DNA from: Stenotrophomonas sp. Marseille-Q4652
GTDB lineage: Bacteria > Pseudomonadota > Gammaproteobacteria > Xanthomonadales > Xanthomonadaceae
Reading direction: 5' to 3'
Assembly (NCBI RefSeq): GCF_916618915.1
Contig: NZ_CAKAKE010000001.1
Location: 2,339,001 to 2,403,000 of the forward strand
Length of the DNA stretch: 64,000 nt
Position 1 is the stretch's first letter, and every line of letters starts with the position of its first letter. Shown in pieces: positions 1-10,250 of this stretch. The notes beneath the pieces are model-generated. The model searched no databases. It was not told where the DNA came from and saw nothing but the letters and a program-made list of their open reading frames with translations. Position numbers and translations under genes: made by a program.

Positions 1-2
1 CT

Positions 3-1022
3 GTCATCCGTCACGACTGGCACCTCGACGAACTGCTCGCCCTGTTCGAGCTGCCACTGCCGGAGCTGCTGCACCGGGCCGCCAGCATGCACCGCACGCA
101 TTTCGATCCGGCCCAGGTGCAGGTCTCGACCCTGCTCTCGGTCAAGACCGGTGGCTGCCCGGAGGACTGCGGCTACTGCCCGCAGGCGCAGCGTTACGCC
201 ACCGGGGTGGATGCGCAGAAGCTGATGGACACCGAAGCCGTGCTCGAGCGCGCCCGCCAGGCCCGGGCCGCCGGCGCCTCGCGTTTCTGCATGGGCGCGG
301 CGTGGCGTTCGCCCAAGGACCGTGACATCCCCAAGGTGGCGGCGATGATCCGCGAGGTGAAGGCGCTGGGCCTGGAGACCTGCGCCACCTTGGGCATGCT
401 CGAAGGCCACCAGGCCCGCGCGCTCAAGGAAGCCGGGCTGGACTACTACAACCACAACCTCGACACCGCGCCGGACTACTACGACTCGGTCATCCACACC
501 CGCCAGTACCAGGACCGCCTGGACACGCTGGCGCACGTGCGCGAGGCGGGGCTGAAGACCTGCTGCGGCGGCATCGTCGGCATGGGCGAGACCCGCGCGC
601 AGCGCGCCGGCCTGCTGCAGGCCCTGGCCAACCTGCCCGCGCATCCGGATTCGGTGCCGATCAACCGCCTGGTGCAGGTCGCCGGCACCCCGCTGCATGG
701 CAGCCCCGAGCTGGATCCGTTCGAATTCGTGCGGATGATCGCGGTGGCCCGCATCACCATGCCGCGGTCGATGGTGCGGCTGTCGGCCGGGCGCGAGACG
801 ATGAGCGATGAGCTGCAGGCACTGTGCTTCCTCGCCGGTGCCAACTCGATCTTCTACGGCGAGAAGCTGCTGACCACCGGCAACCCCGACACCGCGCGCG
901 ACCGCCAGCTGTTCGCGCGGCTGGGCCTGGTGCCGATGGAAGTGACCGTGGATGCCGACGACCACGATCATCCGGGGACTGTGCACATGGACATCGCTGC
1001 CGAGTGCGCCGACCCGGCCTGA
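3..1022 (+). CDS. bioB: Biotin synthase, 5' end cut by window edge
   Basis: Radical-SAM enzyme that inserts sulfur into dethiobiotin, the last step of biotin synthesis. The radical-SAM cysteine motif CPEDCGYC is encoded at about 156-179, and downstream text such as [12 protein letters not shown] and GGIVGMGET is typical of BioB. The frame is open back to base 3, and the residues upstream of the first visible ATG (87) match the usual BioB N-terminus ([13 protein letters not shown]), so the true start lies left of the window and only a few codons are missing. It heads a biotin cluster with bioF 86 bp downstream. Family assignment is certain; only the start is unknown. Confidence 0.97.
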   Translation, partial: VIRHDWHLDELLALFELPLPELLHRAASMHRTHFDPAQVQVSTLLSVKTGGCPEDCGYCPQAQRYATGVDAQKLMDTEAVLERARQARAAGASRFCMGAAWRSPKDRDIPKVAAMIREVKALGLETCATLGMLEGHQARALKEAGLDYYNHNLDTAPDYYDSVIHTRQYQDRLDTLAHVREAGLKTCCGGIVGMGETRAQRAGLLQALANLPAHPDSVPINRLVQVAGTPLHGSPELDPFEFVRMIAVARITMPRSMVRLSAGRETMSDELQALCFLAGANSIFYGEKLLTTGNPDTARDRQLFARLGLVPMEVTVDADDHDHPGTVHMDIAAECADPA

Positions 1023-1108
1023 GGCCGGCCCCGGCCCTACGCGGCTGCACGCAATCCGCTGCAGCTAGCGGTTACGCTATCGGCCCTTTCGACCATGAAG
1101 CCTTGACC

Positions 1109-2320
1109 ATGGCCCGCCCCGACCTGCACGAACGCATCCAGGCCCAGCAGAAACTGCGTGGCGCCCAGGGCCGCACCCGCGCCCGCCGGACCGTAAGCCG
1201 TCGCGATGGCGTGCGGCTGGAAGTCGACGGCCGCTGGCTCACCGGCTTCTGCAGCAACGACTACCTCGGCCTGGCCCAGCAGTTCGAGGTCGTGGCCGCA
1301 CTGCAGGACGCGGCCGCGCGCGACGGTGCCGGCAGCACCGCCTCGCACCTGATCTGCGGCCACCACGCCAACCACGACGCGCTCGAGCGCGAGATGGCCG
1401 AATGGCTGGGCTATCCGCGTGCACTGCTGTTCGACAGCGGCTTCAGCGCCAACCTGGCCGTGCAGCAGGCGCTGCTGGGCGATGACAACGACGTCTGCGT
1501 GCAGGACCGGCTCAACCACGCCAGCCTGCTCGATGCCTCGCGCCTGGCCGGCTGCCGCCTGCGCCGCTATCCGCACCTGGATACCGAAGGCGCGATGCGC
1601 CAGCTCAAGCACGCGCCCGATGGCGCGGCGATGCTCGTCACCGATGGCGTCTTCAGCATGGATGGCGACATCGCCCCGCTGCGCTCGCTGTCGCTGGTGG
1701 CGCGCATGCAGCAGGCGCTGTTCTACGTGGACGATGCCCACGGCGTGGGCGTGGTCGGCGAGGACGGTCGCGGCTGCGTGGCCGATGCCGGCCTGGGCGT
1801 GAACGAAGTGCCGCTGCAGCTGGCCACGCTGGGCAAGTCCCTGGGCGGCCACGGCGCGGTGGTGCTGGGCGACGAGGCGCTGATCCAGCACCTGTCCGAG
1901 ACCGCCCGCCCGTACATCTACACCACCGCCCTGCCACCCGCGCTGGCCGCGGCCTCGCTGGCGGCGATCAAGCTGGCCCGCCGCGACCACTGGCGCCGCG
2001 AGAAGCTGACCGAACTGATCGCGCTGTTCCGCGAGGGCGCACGCCGCAACGGACTGGAGCTGATGCCCTCGGAAACGCCGATCCAGCCGTTGCTGTGCGG
2101 CGACGAGAGCCACACCGTGGCCATGGCCAACCGCCTGGTGGAGGCTGGCTTCCTGGTCAGCGCGATCCGTCCGCCGACCGTGCCCGAAGGCAAGTCGCGG
2201 CTGCGGGTCACCCTGTCGGCACTGCACACCCCCGCGGAGGTCAACGCGCTGCTGGAGGCCATCGCCCGCGCCCGCGACGTGGCCAGCTTCCAGCAGTCGC
2301 TGCTGGCCAGCGGCAGCTAG
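1109..2320 (+). CDS. bioF: 8-amino-7-oxononanoate synthase
   Basis: PLP-dependent condensing enzyme of about 403 residues joining pimeloyl-ACP and alanine in biotin synthesis. The PLP lysine is in [10 protein letters not shown] near residue 240, and [15 protein letters not shown] carries the cofactor-binding aspartate and histidine of the alpha-oxoamine synthase family. The frame is open far upstream into bioB, but ATG 1109 ([14 protein letters not shown]) gives the family's usual length and lies just after the bioB stop. No strong Shine-Dalgarno is visible. bioH follows after 2 bp, so the genes are probably co-translated. Confidence 0.96.
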   Translation: MARPDLHERIQAQQKLRGAQGRTRARRTVSRRDGVRLEVDGRWLTGFCSNDYLGLAQQFEVVAALQDAAARDGAGSTASHLICGHHANHDALEREMAEWLGYPRALLFDSGFSANLAVQQALLGDDNDVCVQDRLNHASLLDASRLAGCRLRRYPHLDTEGAMRQLKHAPDGAAMLVTDGVFSMDGDIAPLRSLSLVARMQQALFYVDDAHGVGVVGEDGRGCVADAGLGVNEVPLQLATLGKSLGGHGAVVLGDEALIQHLSETARPYIYTTALPPALAAASLAAIKLARRDHWRREKLTELIALFREGARRNGLELMPSETPIQPLLCGDESHTVAMANRLVEAGFLVSAIRPPTVPEGKSRLRVTLSALHTPAEVNALLEAIARARDVASFQQSLLASGS

Positions 2321-2322
2321 GC

Positions 2323-3081
2323 ATGCATATCGAGGTCACCGGCACCGGCCCGGCCCTGGTCCTGATCCATGGCTGGGCGCTGCACGGCGGGATCTTCGCT
2401 CCGCTGGTGGAACGGCTGGCACCGCACTTCCAGCTGCACGTGGTCGACCTGCCCGGCCATGGCCACAGCCGAGACGACACCACCGCACTGCGCCTGCCGC
2501 AGGTGGTCCGCGCGATCGCCGCGGCCACGCCGCCGGGGGTGTGGTGTGGCTGGTCGCTGGGTGGCCTGTTCGCGCTGCACGGCGCGGCCACGTTGCCGCA
2601 GGTGCGCGGGCTGGCCATGCTCGCGGCCACGCCGCGCTTCGTCATCGACGGCAGCTGGCCGCATGGCGTGCAGCCCCAGGTGTTCGCGCAGTTCGGCAGC
2701 GACCTGCAGGCCGACTACCGCGGCACCCTGGACCGGTTCCTGGCGCTGGACGTGGTGGGTTCCGAACACGCCCGCAGCGAGCTGCGCACCCTGCGCCAGA
2801 CCCTGGCCGATCGTGGCGAACCGGCACCGCGTGCGCTGCACGAAGGCCTGGCCCTGCTCGAGGGCACCGACCTGCGCGGCGCGCTGCCTGCGCTCGGCAA
2901 GCCCGGGCTGTGGATCGCCGGCCAGCGCGACCGGCTGGTCCCACCGGCCGGCATGCATGCGGCCGCTACCCTGGCCGGCCACCCGGCCCACACCATCAGC
3001 GGCGGCGGGCACGCGCCCTTCCTCGGCCACGCCGACCAGGTGGCCGCCCTGCTGCATGACTTCGTGGCGGGCTGCGGATGA
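2323..3081 (+). CDS. bioH: Pimeloyl-ACP methyl ester carboxylesterase
   Basis: Alpha/beta hydrolase of 252 residues that removes the methyl group from pimeloyl-ACP methyl ester and so ends the disguised fatty-acid route to the biotin precursor. The oxyanion region is LVLIHGWALHGG near the N-terminus, the nucleophile elbow is GWSLGG, the acid is the Asp of GQRDRLVPP, and the base is the His of GGGHAPFL. The start ATG lies 2 bp after the bioF stop. Neighbouring bioC makes the methyl ester that this enzyme cleaves, which supports BioH over a generic esterase. Confidence 0.93.
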   Translation: MHIEVTGTGPALVLIHGWALHGGIFAPLVERLAPHFQLHVVDLPGHGHSRDDTTALRLPQVVRAIAAATPPGVWCGWSLGGLFALHGAATLPQVRGLAMLAATPRFVIDGSWPHGVQPQVFAQFGSDLQADYRGTLDRFLALDVVGSEHARSELRTLRQTLADRGEPAPRALHEGLALLEGTDLRGALPALGKPGLWIAGQRDRLVPPAGMHAAATLAGHPAHTISGGGHAPFLGHADQVAALLHDFVAGCG

Positions 3082-3200
3082 TCCCCGGCCCGGCCGACTG
3101 CCACGGCTGACCCGGCGCCATTCCTGCCCGGCTCATCCACTCCTTCCTACACTGCACTGCTGCCGCGCGCAGCGGCCCGCCTGACCTCCACGCCCTGCCC

Positions 3201-4088
3201 ATGCCCTCTATGTTCGATCCCCGCCACGTCCGCCGCGCGTTTTCGCGCGCCGCTTCCAGCTACGACGCCGCCGCCGCGCTGCAGCGCGAAGTGCAGAAGC
3301 GGCTGCTCGAATCGCTGGACTACCTGGACGATCGCGCGCCGCAGGTGGTGCTGGATGTCGGCAGCGGCCCGGCCCACGCCAGCGCTGCGATGAAGAAGCG
3401 CTGGCCCAGGTCGCAGGTGATCGCGCTGGACCTGGCCGAACCGATGCTGCGCGAGGCGAAGAAGCAGGCCGGCTGGTGGCGTCCGTTCTCGCGCGTGTGC
3501 GCCGATGCCCAGGCCCTGCCGCTGCAGGACCAGAGCGTGGACGTGATCTTCTGCAACCTGTGCCTGCAGTGGGTGGACGACCTGCCAGCGGTATTCGCCG
3601 GCTTCCGCCGGGTGCTCAAGCCCGGCGGCCTGCTGCTGTGCTCCACCTTCGGCCCGGACACCCTGGTCGAGCTCAACGAGGCCTTTGCCGCGGCCGATGA
3701 CATCCCGCACGTGAGCCGCTTCCCGGCCATCGCCCAGTTCGGCGATGCGCTGATGATGGCCGGCTTCCGCGACCCGGTGCTGGACCGCGACCTGTTCACC
3801 CTGACCTATGACGACCTGCCGGCACTGATGCGCGAACTGCGTGCGATCGGCGCCACCAATGCAATGCGCAGCCGTCGCCACACCCTCACCGGGCGCGGCC
3901 GCTTTGCCGCCGCGCAGGCCGCCTACGAACCGCTGCGCCGCGCCGACGGCAAGCTGCCCAGCAGCTGGGAAGTGATCTACGCCCACGCCTGGGCGCCGGA
4001 GCCGGGTGCGCCGATCCGCGAGCATGGTCATGACGTCGCCGCGGTGCCGGTCTCGGCGATCCCGATCCGCCGCAAGCCGCGCGACTGA
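3201..4088 (+). CDS. bioC: Malonyl-ACP O-methyltransferase
   Basis: SAM-dependent methyltransferase of 295 residues that caps malonyl-ACP so the fatty-acid machinery can build pimeloyl-ACP. The N-terminal RRAFSRAASSYD signature is typical of BioC, and SAM motif I reads VLDVGSGPAHAS. A second methionine three codons later (MFDPRHVRR, 3210) is an equally possible start. It is the last gene of the bio cluster, 120 bp after bioH. The convergent gene on the other strand ends 12 bp beyond its stop. Confidence 0.95.
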   Translation: MPSMFDPRHVRRAFSRAASSYDAAAALQREVQKRLLESLDYLDDRAPQVVLDVGSGPAHASAAMKKRWPRSQVIALDLAEPMLREAKKQAGWWRPFSRVCADAQALPLQDQSVDVIFCNLCLQWVDDLPAVFAGFRRVLKPGGLLLCSTFGPDTLVELNEAFAAADDIPHVSRFPAIAQFGDALMMAGFRDPVLDRDLFTLTYDDLPALMRELRAIGATNAMRSRRHTLTGRGRFAAAQAAYEPLRRADGKLPSSWEVIYAHAWAPEPGAPIREHGHDVAAVPVSAIPIRRKPRD

Positions 4089-4100
4089 CCAGGTACGGAA

Positions 4101-4712
4101 TCAGCGACCGCGCAGCACCAGGTCGCGGTGGAAGAAGTAGATCTCCTGCGCCAGGAAGCGCCAGCGCGTCTGGAAGCTGCGGAAGCGCGTGCTTGGCGTC
4201 GACGAGGCACGCGCGTCGATGCCCAGCTCGCTGCACAGGCGCAGCGCGCGGGCCATGTGCAGCGGGTCGCTGACCACGATCACCCGGTGCAGGTCGTGCT
4301 GGCGCATCAGCGCGCGCGCCTGCTCCAGGTTCTGCCGGGTGGTACGTGATTCGGTCTCGATCAGGATCGCTTCTTCCGGCACCTGCTGGCGCAGCGCGTA
4401 GCGCCTGGCCACCTGCGATTCGGCAAAGCGCGCGCCCGCCCCGCCATAGCCACCGGTGAAGATCAGCACGGGGGCGTAGCCACGCCGGTACAGATCCAGG
4501 CCGTGGCGGATGCGTTCCTCGAACACCGGCGACGGCTTGGCGTCATAGGCGGCGGCACCGAGCACGATGATCGCGTCGGCCGGCGCGGCCTGGTCGCGGT
4601 CGCCGACCCAGACGATCCAGCCGGCCACGCCCAGCAGCCACAGCAGCGCGATAACGCCCAGGCGCCAGGCCCAGCCCAGCAGGCCCCGCCGCGAACGCCG
4701 GCGCCGGCTCAT
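4101..4712 (-). CDS. YdcF/SanA-type DUF218 membrane protein
   Basis: Protein of 203 residues with an arginine-rich N-terminus (MSRRRRSRR), one transmembrane segment (about residues 12-32), and a DUF218 domain. Conserved DUF218 stretches are ADAIIVLGAAAYD, a central FTGGYGG and a late VVSDPLHMARA. Relatives (YdcF, SanA, ElyC) act in envelope homeostasis, but the precise role here is unknown. Its start overlaps the stop of the upstream PLP-enzyme gene (ATGA, 4709-4712), so the two are probably translationally coupled. The longer open frame reaching 5303 is antisense noise over that gene. Confidence 0.85.
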   Translation of the reverse strand: MSRRRRSRRGLLGWAWRLGVIALLWLLGVAGWIVWVGDRDQAAPADAIIVLGAAAYDAKPSPVFEERIRHGLDLYRRGYAPVLIFTGGYGGAGARFAESQVARRYALRQQVPEEAILIETESRTTRQNLEQARALMRQHDLHRVIVVSDPLHMARALRLCSELGIDARASSTPSTRFRSFQTRWRFLAQEIYFFHRDLVLRGR

Positions 4713-5674
4713 GGCCGGCTCCACGGCAGCGAATCCAGGTCGACGTTGCCACCGGACAGCACCAGGCCGACCCTGCGCCCGGCAAAACGCTGCGGCTGCG
4801 CCAGCACCGCGGCCAGGGTGATGGCCGAGGACGGCTCCACCACCTGCTTGAGCACCTGCCAGAGCAGGCGCATCGCGGCGACCACTGCCGCATCGTCGAC
4901 GGTGATGACCTGCGCCACGCCATTGAGCAGGGCGAAATTGGGTTCCCCCAGGATCCCGCGCAGGCCGTCGCACACGGTGTCCGGTTTGAAGTCGACCAGG
5001 CGTTGCCCTGAAGCCAGCGAGCGCGCGGTGTCGGCAGCGCCTTCCGGCTCGGCAAGCACCAGCTCGGCGCTGGATCCGGCCTGGCGCAACGCCAGCGCGG
5101 TACCGGCGGCCAGGCCGCCACCGCCGACCGGGACCACCAGCGCCTGCAGGTCCGGCTCGGCATGCAGCAGCTCCAGCGCGGCCGTGCCTTGGCCAGCAAT
5201 CACCTGCGCGTCGGCATAGGGATGCACCAGCGTCGCACCGGTCTCGGCCTGCACCTGCGCGCAGCGCTGCTCGCGCGCGGCAATGCCCGGCTCGCAGCGC
5301 CACAGCGTCGCGCCGTGGCGGACGATGTTGGTCAGCTTGGCCGCGACCGCGCCTTCGGGCACCACAACATGGCAGGGGATGCCGCGCGAGCGCGCGGCCA
5401 GCGCCAGTGCGGCGCCATGGTTGCCGGAGGAATGGGTGACCACGCCGCGCGCGGCCTGCGCCTCGTCCAGCGCCCAGACCGAATTGCAGGCACCGCGGAA
5501 CTTGAACGCACCGCTGCGCTGCAGGTGTTCGGCCTTGAAGGACAGGCGCGCCCCGCTGATCGCATCCAGTTCGCGCGAGCGCAGGACCGGGGTCAGCGCC
5601 GCATGCGGCGCGATTCGAGCCGCGGCGGCCAGGACCTCGGCAGCACCGGGCAGGGAGGCATCACTCATGCGCAA
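4709..5674 (-). CDS. Threonine/serine dehydratase-family PLP enzyme
   Basis: Fold-type II PLP enzyme of 321 residues, of the family containing catabolic threonine dehydratase and serine racemase. The PLP lysine is in SGAFKFRGA near residue 57, SSGNHG binds the cofactor phosphate side, and VPVGGGGLAAG is the glycine-rich phosphate loop. It lacks the C-terminal ACT regulatory domain of biosynthetic IlvA, so it is not the isoleucine-pathway enzyme by architecture. The start may be the ATG at 5674 or the one at 5668 (MSDASLP). The substrate cannot be fixed from sequence. Confidence 0.88.
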   Translation of the reverse strand: MRMSDASLPGAAEVLAAAARIAPHAALTPVLRSRELDAISGARLSFKAEHLQRSGAFKFRGACNSVWALDEAQAARGVVTHSSGNHGAALALAARSRGIPCHVVVPEGAVAAKLTNIVRHGATLWRCEPGIAAREQRCAQVQAETGATLVHPYADAQVIAGQGTAALELLHAEPDLQALVVPVGGGGLAAGTALALRQAGSSAELVLAEPEGAADTARSLASGQRLVDFKPDTVCDGLRGILGEPNFALLNGVAQVITVDDAAVVAAMRLLWQVLKQVVEPSSAITLAAVLAQPQRFAGRRVGLVLSGGNVDLDSLPWSRP

Positions 5675-5809
5675 AGGTTAACGTAGCCCCGCGTGGCAGG
5701 ACTACCGCGTCGCTCCGAAGCTGGACGGTTCAGCCAGATCCGGACAAGTTAAGGACCGATTCAATGCAGCGCCGCGAAGCTGGCAGCCTGCCCACAGGGG
5801 GATACGCGC

Positions 5810-6358
5810 GTGAAATACCGTCTGATCATCGCCGCCGGCCTCGCACTCGGTCTGTCCGGTTGCGTCACCTACGATTACGTGGGCGGCGGCTCAGGTGGTT
5901 ACTACCACGGCACGCCGTCGACCCAGTACCGCTATCCCTACGGCTACCCGTATGGCTATGACGCCCCGGGTTACGGCTACTACGGCAGCTGGGGCTATTA
6001 CGGTCCCACCTACATCTACCGGCCGCGTCCGGTGCAGCCGCCGCCCCGCCCGGGCCACCGCCCGCCGCCGCGCCCCGGCAACTACCAGCCCGGCCGTCCG
6101 GGGAACCACCAGCCTGGTCGCCCGACCCAGCCGCCACCGCCGGCCGGCAATGGCAGCAACAAGTCGCCGTGGCGCAACCTGGACGGCCTGCGCCCCCCGC
6201 GCAATGACGGCCAGCCCCGCAACGTGCCGCGCCCGCAGCAGCAGTCCCGCCCGGCGGCCGTGCAGGCCCCGCGCCCGGCCATGCAGAACCGGCCGGCGCC
6301 GCAGCGGCGCGAGAGCCCCCGTCGCAGCACTGAGACCCCGCGCACACAAGAGCCATAA
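5810..6358 (+). CDS. Tyr/Gly/Pro-rich outer-membrane-type lipoprotein
   Basis: Predicted lipoprotein of 182 residues starting at GTG with a strong AGGGGG ribosome-binding site 6-8 bp upstream. The signal ends in a lipobox (LALGLSGC, Cys18). The mature part is of low complexity: a Tyr/Gly-rich stretch (GYGYYGSWGYYG) and then proline/arginine-rich repeats (RPGHRPPPRPG, QPGRPGN). No catalytic domain is visible. Such proteins are common in Xanthomonadaceae and of unknown role. An alternative ATG at 5764 is in another frame. Confidence 0.75.
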   Translation: MKYRLIIAAGLALGLSGCVTYDYVGGGSGGYYHGTPSTQYRYPYGYPYGYDAPGYGYYGSWGYYGPTYIYRPRPVQPPPRPGHRPPPRPGNYQPGRPGNHQPGRPTQPPPPAGNGSNKSPWRNLDGLRPPRNDGQPRNVPRPQQQSRPAAVQAPRPAMQNRPAPQRRESPRRSTETPRTQEP

Positions 6359-6845
6359 AGGGGCTTGCAATTGGTCTCGGAACGGGGCCAATCTACGCAG
6401 GCCAAGTGACGGCCCGCGTCGGTTTGTGACCCACAACGGCTCCAAACGTTCCACCGCTTCAATGTCGATGTCCGACAGGAAATCTGGATCCCCCCTGTTC
6501 CGGCCCTGTCGGGCGTCGGCGCCCATAAAGCAGAAAGCCCCGGTTTCCCGGGGCTTTCTGCTTTTCCACTGCAGCCAGAGCACCGCTCGGGCCTTGTTAC
6601 TGCAAGGGTAAGGGTGACAGTCCCCCGACTGTCGACCCTCCTGCTTCCCCATCGTGCGCGTAGCTGGCCCCTGTTCCAATTCCAGCCATTGCGCCGTGAT
6701 GTCGCATGCCACGGTGGGTGCGGGTGGATGAACGCAGGTTCCGTGCCAAGTGCTGCCCGCGCCGCCCGGGATCCGGCGCGGCGCTAGAATCTGCGCCTCC
6801 GCGCGCGCGCACCACCGCTGCCGCGCCGCCTGCCGAAGAACCCTG
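6359..6845. other. Intergenic stretch without a gene
   Basis: The stretch between the lipoprotein gene and mnmG holds one clear terminator (6527-6567). I see no RNA gene, repeat or credible reading frame in the remainder. The 200 bp before mnmG probably carry its promoter, but I could not identify convincing -35/-10 boxes. Confidence 0.5.
6527..6567 (+). terminator. Rho-independent terminator
   Basis: A perfect 17-bp inverted repeat (6527-6543 and 6548-6564) with a 4-base loop (TTTC) runs into a T-rich 3' side. It lies 170 bp after the lipoprotein gene. Because the left arm starts with AAA, it could also work on the other strand. Confidence 0.85.
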
Positions 6846-8738
6846 ATGAAAGACTCCTTCCACCACTACGACGTGATCGTCATTGGCGGCGGCCACGCCG
6901 GCACCGAGGCCGCGCTGGCGTCGGCACGCAGCGGCGCGCGCACCCTGCTGCTGACCCACAACGTGGAAACGGTCGGGGCGATGAGCTGCAACCCGGCCAT
7001 CGGCGGCATCGGCAAGGGCCACCTGGTCAAGGAGATCGACGCCCTCGGCGGTGCGATGGCGCATGCCGCCGACCTGGCCGGCATCCAGTGGCGCACCCTC
7101 AATGCCTCCAAGGGCCCGGCCGTGCGCGCCACGCGCTGCCAGGCCGACCGCAACCTGTACCGGATGGCGATCCGCCGCATTGTCGAGGCGCAGGAAAACC
7201 TGACCGTGTTCCAGGCTGCGGTCGATGACCTGGTGATCGAAGGCGACGCCGTGCGCGGCGCCATCACCCAGACCGGGCTGACCTTCCACGCCGCGGCGGT
7301 GGTGCTGACCGCCGGCACCTTCCTGGCCGGCAAGATCCACATCGGCCCGACCCAGTACACCGCCGGGCGCATGGGCGATCCGCCGGCCACCACCCTGGCC
7401 GCGCGCCTGCGCGAGCGCCCGTTCGCGATCGATCGCCTGAAGACCGGCACGCCGCCGCGCATCGACGGCCGCTCGCTGGACTATTCGGTGATGGAGGAGC
7501 AGCCCGGCGACGACCCGATGCCGGTGATGTCCTTCCTCGGTTCGGTGGACGAACACCCGCGCCAGGTCAGCTGCTGGATCACCCACACCAGCCAGCAGAC
7601 CCACGACATCATCCGCGGCGCGCTGGACCGCTCGCCGCTGTACAGCGGCCAGATCGAGGGCATCGGCCCGCGCTACTGCCCGTCCATCGAGGACAAGGTG
7701 GTGCGCTTTGCCGAGAAGGAAAGCCACCAGATCTTCGTCGAGCCCGAAGGGCTGGACGTGGTGGAAATCTACCCCAACGGCATTTCCACCTCGCTGCCGT
7801 TCGACGTGCAGCTGGCCCTGGTGCGCAGCATCCGCGGCATGGAGAACGCGCACATCACCCGACCCGGCTACGCCATCGAATACGACTTCTTCGATCCGCG
7901 CGGGCTCAAGCCGACGCTGGAGACGCGACTGGTGTCGGGCCTGTTCTTCGCCGGCCAGATCAACGGCACCACCGGTTACGAGGAAGCCGCCGCGCAGGGC
8001 CTGCTGGCCGGCATCAACGCCGCCCGCCAGACCCGCGAGCAGGACGGCTGGTGCCCGCGCCGCGACGAGGCCTACCTGGGCGTGCTGGTCGATGACCTGA
8101 TCACCCACGGCACCAGCGAGCCGTACCGCATGTTCACCAGCCGCGCCGAATACCGGCTGCAGCTGCGCGAGGACAACGCCGACGTGCGCCTGACCCCGGC
8201 CGGCCGCGAACTGGGCCTGGTGGATGACCGCCGCTGGTCCGCGTTCGGCGCCAAGCAGGACGCCGTCGCCGCCGAGACCGCACGCCTGAAGGCGCTGTGG
8301 GCGACACCGGCCAATGCGCTGGGCCGGGAACTCGAGCAGGCCACCGGCGTGGCGGTCAGCCGCGAAACCAACGTGCTGGACCTGATCAAGCGCCCGGAGC
8401 TGGACTACGCAAAGCTGATGGCCGTGCCCAGCCTGGGCCCGGGCGTGGACGATCCCAAGGTCGCCGAGCAGGTCGAAATCGGGGTCAAGTACGCCGGCTA
8501 CCTGGACCGCCAGCGCGAGGAGATCGAGCGCCAGCAGCGCCACGAGAACACGGCGATCGCCGAAGGCTTCGACTTCGCCAGCGTGCGTGGCCTCTCGGCC
8601 GAGGTGCTGCAGAAGCTCGAGCGCGTGCGCCCGCTGACCATCGGCCAGGCCCAGCGCATCCCGGGCATGACTCCGGCGGCGATTTCGCTGCTGCTGGTGC
8701 ACCTGGAACGCGCGCGCCGCGGCAGCAGGGTCGCCTGA
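6846..8738 (+). CDS. mnmG: tRNA uridine-34 carboxymethylaminomethyl synthase, FAD subunit
   Basis: FAD protein of 630 residues that with MnmE modifies the wobble uridine of several tRNAs. The N-terminal Rossmann motif is [14 protein letters not shown] (about residues 10-23), followed by the MnmG signature [13 protein letters not shown]. Later [11 protein letters not shown] and the C-terminal [10 protein letters not shown] box are also family hallmarks. ATG 6846 gives the normal length; the upstream extension to 6750 has no homology. No mnmE is present in the window. Confidence 0.97.
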   Translation: MKDSFHHYDVIVIGGGHAGTEAALASARSGARTLLLTHNVETVGAMSCNPAIGGIGKGHLVKEIDALGGAMAHAADLAGIQWRTLNASKGPAVRATRCQADRNLYRMAIRRIVEAQENLTVFQAAVDDLVIEGDAVRGAITQTGLTFHAAAVVLTAGTFLAGKIHIGPTQYTAGRMGDPPATTLAARLRERPFAIDRLKTGTPPRIDGRSLDYSVMEEQPGDDPMPVMSFLGSVDEHPRQVSCWITHTSQQTHDIIRGALDRSPLYSGQIEGIGPRYCPSIEDKVVRFAEKESHQIFVEPEGLDVVEIYPNGISTSLPFDVQLALVRSIRGMENAHITRPGYAIEYDFFDPRGLKPTLETRLVSGLFFAGQINGTTGYEEAAAQGLLAGINAARQTREQDGWCPRRDEAYLGVLVDDLITHGTSEPYRMFTSRAEYRLQLREDNADVRLTPAGRELGLVDDRRWSAFGAKQDAVAAETARLKALWATPANALGRELEQATGVAVSRETNVLDLIKRPELDYAKLMAVPSLGPGVDDPKVAEQVEIGVKYAGYLDRQREEIERQQRHENTAIAEGFDFASVRGLSAEVLQKLERVRPLTIGQAQRIPGMTPAAISLLLVHLERARRGSRVA

Positions 8739-8843
8739 TCCCGGCACCACGCAGGGCACGCTGGTCGCGACCTGCGGCCACGCTATGATCGCAGGCCGCC
8801 TGCGGGGGCCGATTGCCCCCGCGCCGAGCCTTACGGAGTGCCC

Positions 8844-9407
8844 ATGCCTGCCCTGCGTCCCTTCCTGGACAAATCGCCCGCCATCGGCGCGCGTGCCTAT
8901 ATCGACCCGGCCTGCACGATCATCGGTGACGTCGTCATCGGCGAGGATGCCTCGGTATGGCCGGGCACGGTGATCCGCGGCGACGTCAACCACGTGCGCA
9001 TCGGTACGCGCACCAACGTGCAGGACGGCACCGTCATCCATGTCAGCCATGACAGCCCGTACAACAAGGGTGGCTACCCGACCCTGATCGGCGACGGCGT
9101 CACCGTCGGCCACGGCTGCATCATCCATGCCTGCACGATTGGCGATTACTGCCTGATCGGCATGGGCGCGTGCATCCTCGACGGCGCCGTGGTCGAGGGC
9201 AATGCCTTCATCGCCGCCGGCGCGGTGGTCGGCCCGGGCAAGGTGGTGCGCAGCGGCGAGCTGTGGGCCGGCAATCCGGCGCGGCTGATGCGCCAGCTGA
9301 GCGAGAAGGACATCGAGGGCCTGCGCTATTCCGCCGACCACTACGTGCGGGTCAAGGACCAGTACCTGGGCATGGTCGCTGCTGGTCAGCAGGAGCATGG
9401 CGCATGA
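8844..9407 (+). CDS. Gamma carbonic anhydrase-like hexapeptide-repeat protein
   Basis: Left-handed beta-helix protein of 187 residues of the gamma-carbonic-anhydrase/YrdA family. Hexapeptide-like turns run through the whole length (IIGDVV, VWPGTVI, VTVGHGCIIHACTIG). The metal-site histidines of the family are probably those in HVSHDSPYNKGG and VGHGCIIHAC. ATG 8844 is preferred over the in-frame GTG at 8838 because the GGAG box (8835-8838) sits 5 bp before the ATG. The stop overlaps the start of the next gene (ATGA). Enzymatic activity is unproven for most relatives. Confidence 0.88.
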   Translation: MPALRPFLDKSPAIGARAYIDPACTIIGDVVIGEDASVWPGTVIRGDVNHVRIGTRTNVQDGTVIHVSHDSPYNKGGYPTLIGDGVTVGHGCIIHACTIGDYCLIGMGACILDGAVVEGNAFIAAGAVVGPGKVVRSGELWAGNPARLMRQLSEKDIEGLRYSADHYVRVKDQYLGMVAAGQQEHGA

Positions 9408-10249
9408 AGTTCACCGGCACCGAGCGCTACATCGCCACGCCCGACCTGATGGCCGCGGTCAATGCCGCCATGACCCTGGAAAAGCCGCTGCTGCTCAAGG
9501 GCGAGCCGGGCACCGGCAAGACCCTGCTGGCCGAGGAAGTGGCCGCCGCACTCGACGCGCCGCTGATCACCTGGCACATCAAGTCCACCACCAAGGCGCA
9601 GCAGGGCCTGTACGAGTACGACGCGGTCAGCCGCCTGCGTGATTCGCAGCTGGGCGAGGCCCGCGTGCACGACGTGGCCAACTACATCCGCCGCGGCAAG
9701 CTGTGGGAGGCCTTCGACAGCGAACAGCGCGCGGTGCTGCTGATCGACGAGATCGACAAGGCCGACATCGAGTTCCCCAACGATCTTCTGCACGAGCTGG
9801 ACCGCATGGCCTTCGACGTCTACGAGACCGGCCAGACCGTACGTGCGCGCCACCGCCCGGTGATCCTGATCACCTCCAACAACGAGAAGGAGCTGCCGGA
9901 CGCCTTCCTGCGCCGCTGCTTCTTCCACTACATCGCCGTCCCCGACGGCGACACGCTCAGGCGCATCGTCGACGTGCACTTCCCGGCCATCGACCAGCAG
10001 CTGGTCGCCCGCGCCCTGCGTGCGTTCTTCGAGCTGCGCGAGGTGCCCGGCCTGAAGAAAAAGCCGACCACCTCCGAACTGATCGACTGGCTGCGCCTGC
10101 TGATGGCCGACGAACTGGCCGCACGCCAGCTGGCCGATGCACCGGCGGAGAAGGCGCTGCCGCCGCTGGCCGGCGCGCTGATCAAGAACGAACAGGACCA
10201 GCAGCTGCTGGAGCGGCTGATGTTCCTGCATCGCCGGCAGGGTCGCTGA
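9404..10249 (+). CDS. MoxR-type AAA+ ATPase
   Basis: AAA+ ATPase of 281 residues. Walker A is GEPGTGKT (residues 33-40) and Walker B is VLLIDEIDKAD. LITSNNEKELPDAFLRRC holds the sensor 1 asparagine and an arginine-finger region. MoxR ATPases act with von Willebrand factor A (VWA) partner proteins to mature or remodel client complexes. The start overlaps the previous stop (ATGA), and the VWA partner is two genes downstream at 10500. A frame that opens earlier (9170) overlaps the anhydrase gene and is not real. Confidence 0.92.
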   Translation: MKFTGTERYIATPDLMAAVNAAMTLEKPLLLKGEPGTGKTLLAEEVAAALDAPLITWHIKSTTKAQQGLYEYDAVSRLRDSQLGEARVHDVANYIRRGKLWEAFDSEQRAVLLIDEIDKADIEFPNDLLHELDRMAFDVYETGQTVRARHRPVILITSNNEKELPDAFLRRCFFHYIAVPDGDTLRRIVDVHFPAIDQQLVARALRAFFELREVPGLKKKPTTSELIDWLRLLMADELAARQLADAPAEKALPPLAGALIKNEQDQQLLERLMFLHRRQGR

Positions 10250-10250
10250 C

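Noticed and set aside
6597..9398. 933-residue open frame antisense to mnmG
   Set aside because: High GC keeps several frames open. The protein is rich in His, Gln, Arg and Ala without domains, while the opposite strand encodes clear MnmG and a carbonic-anhydrase-like protein.
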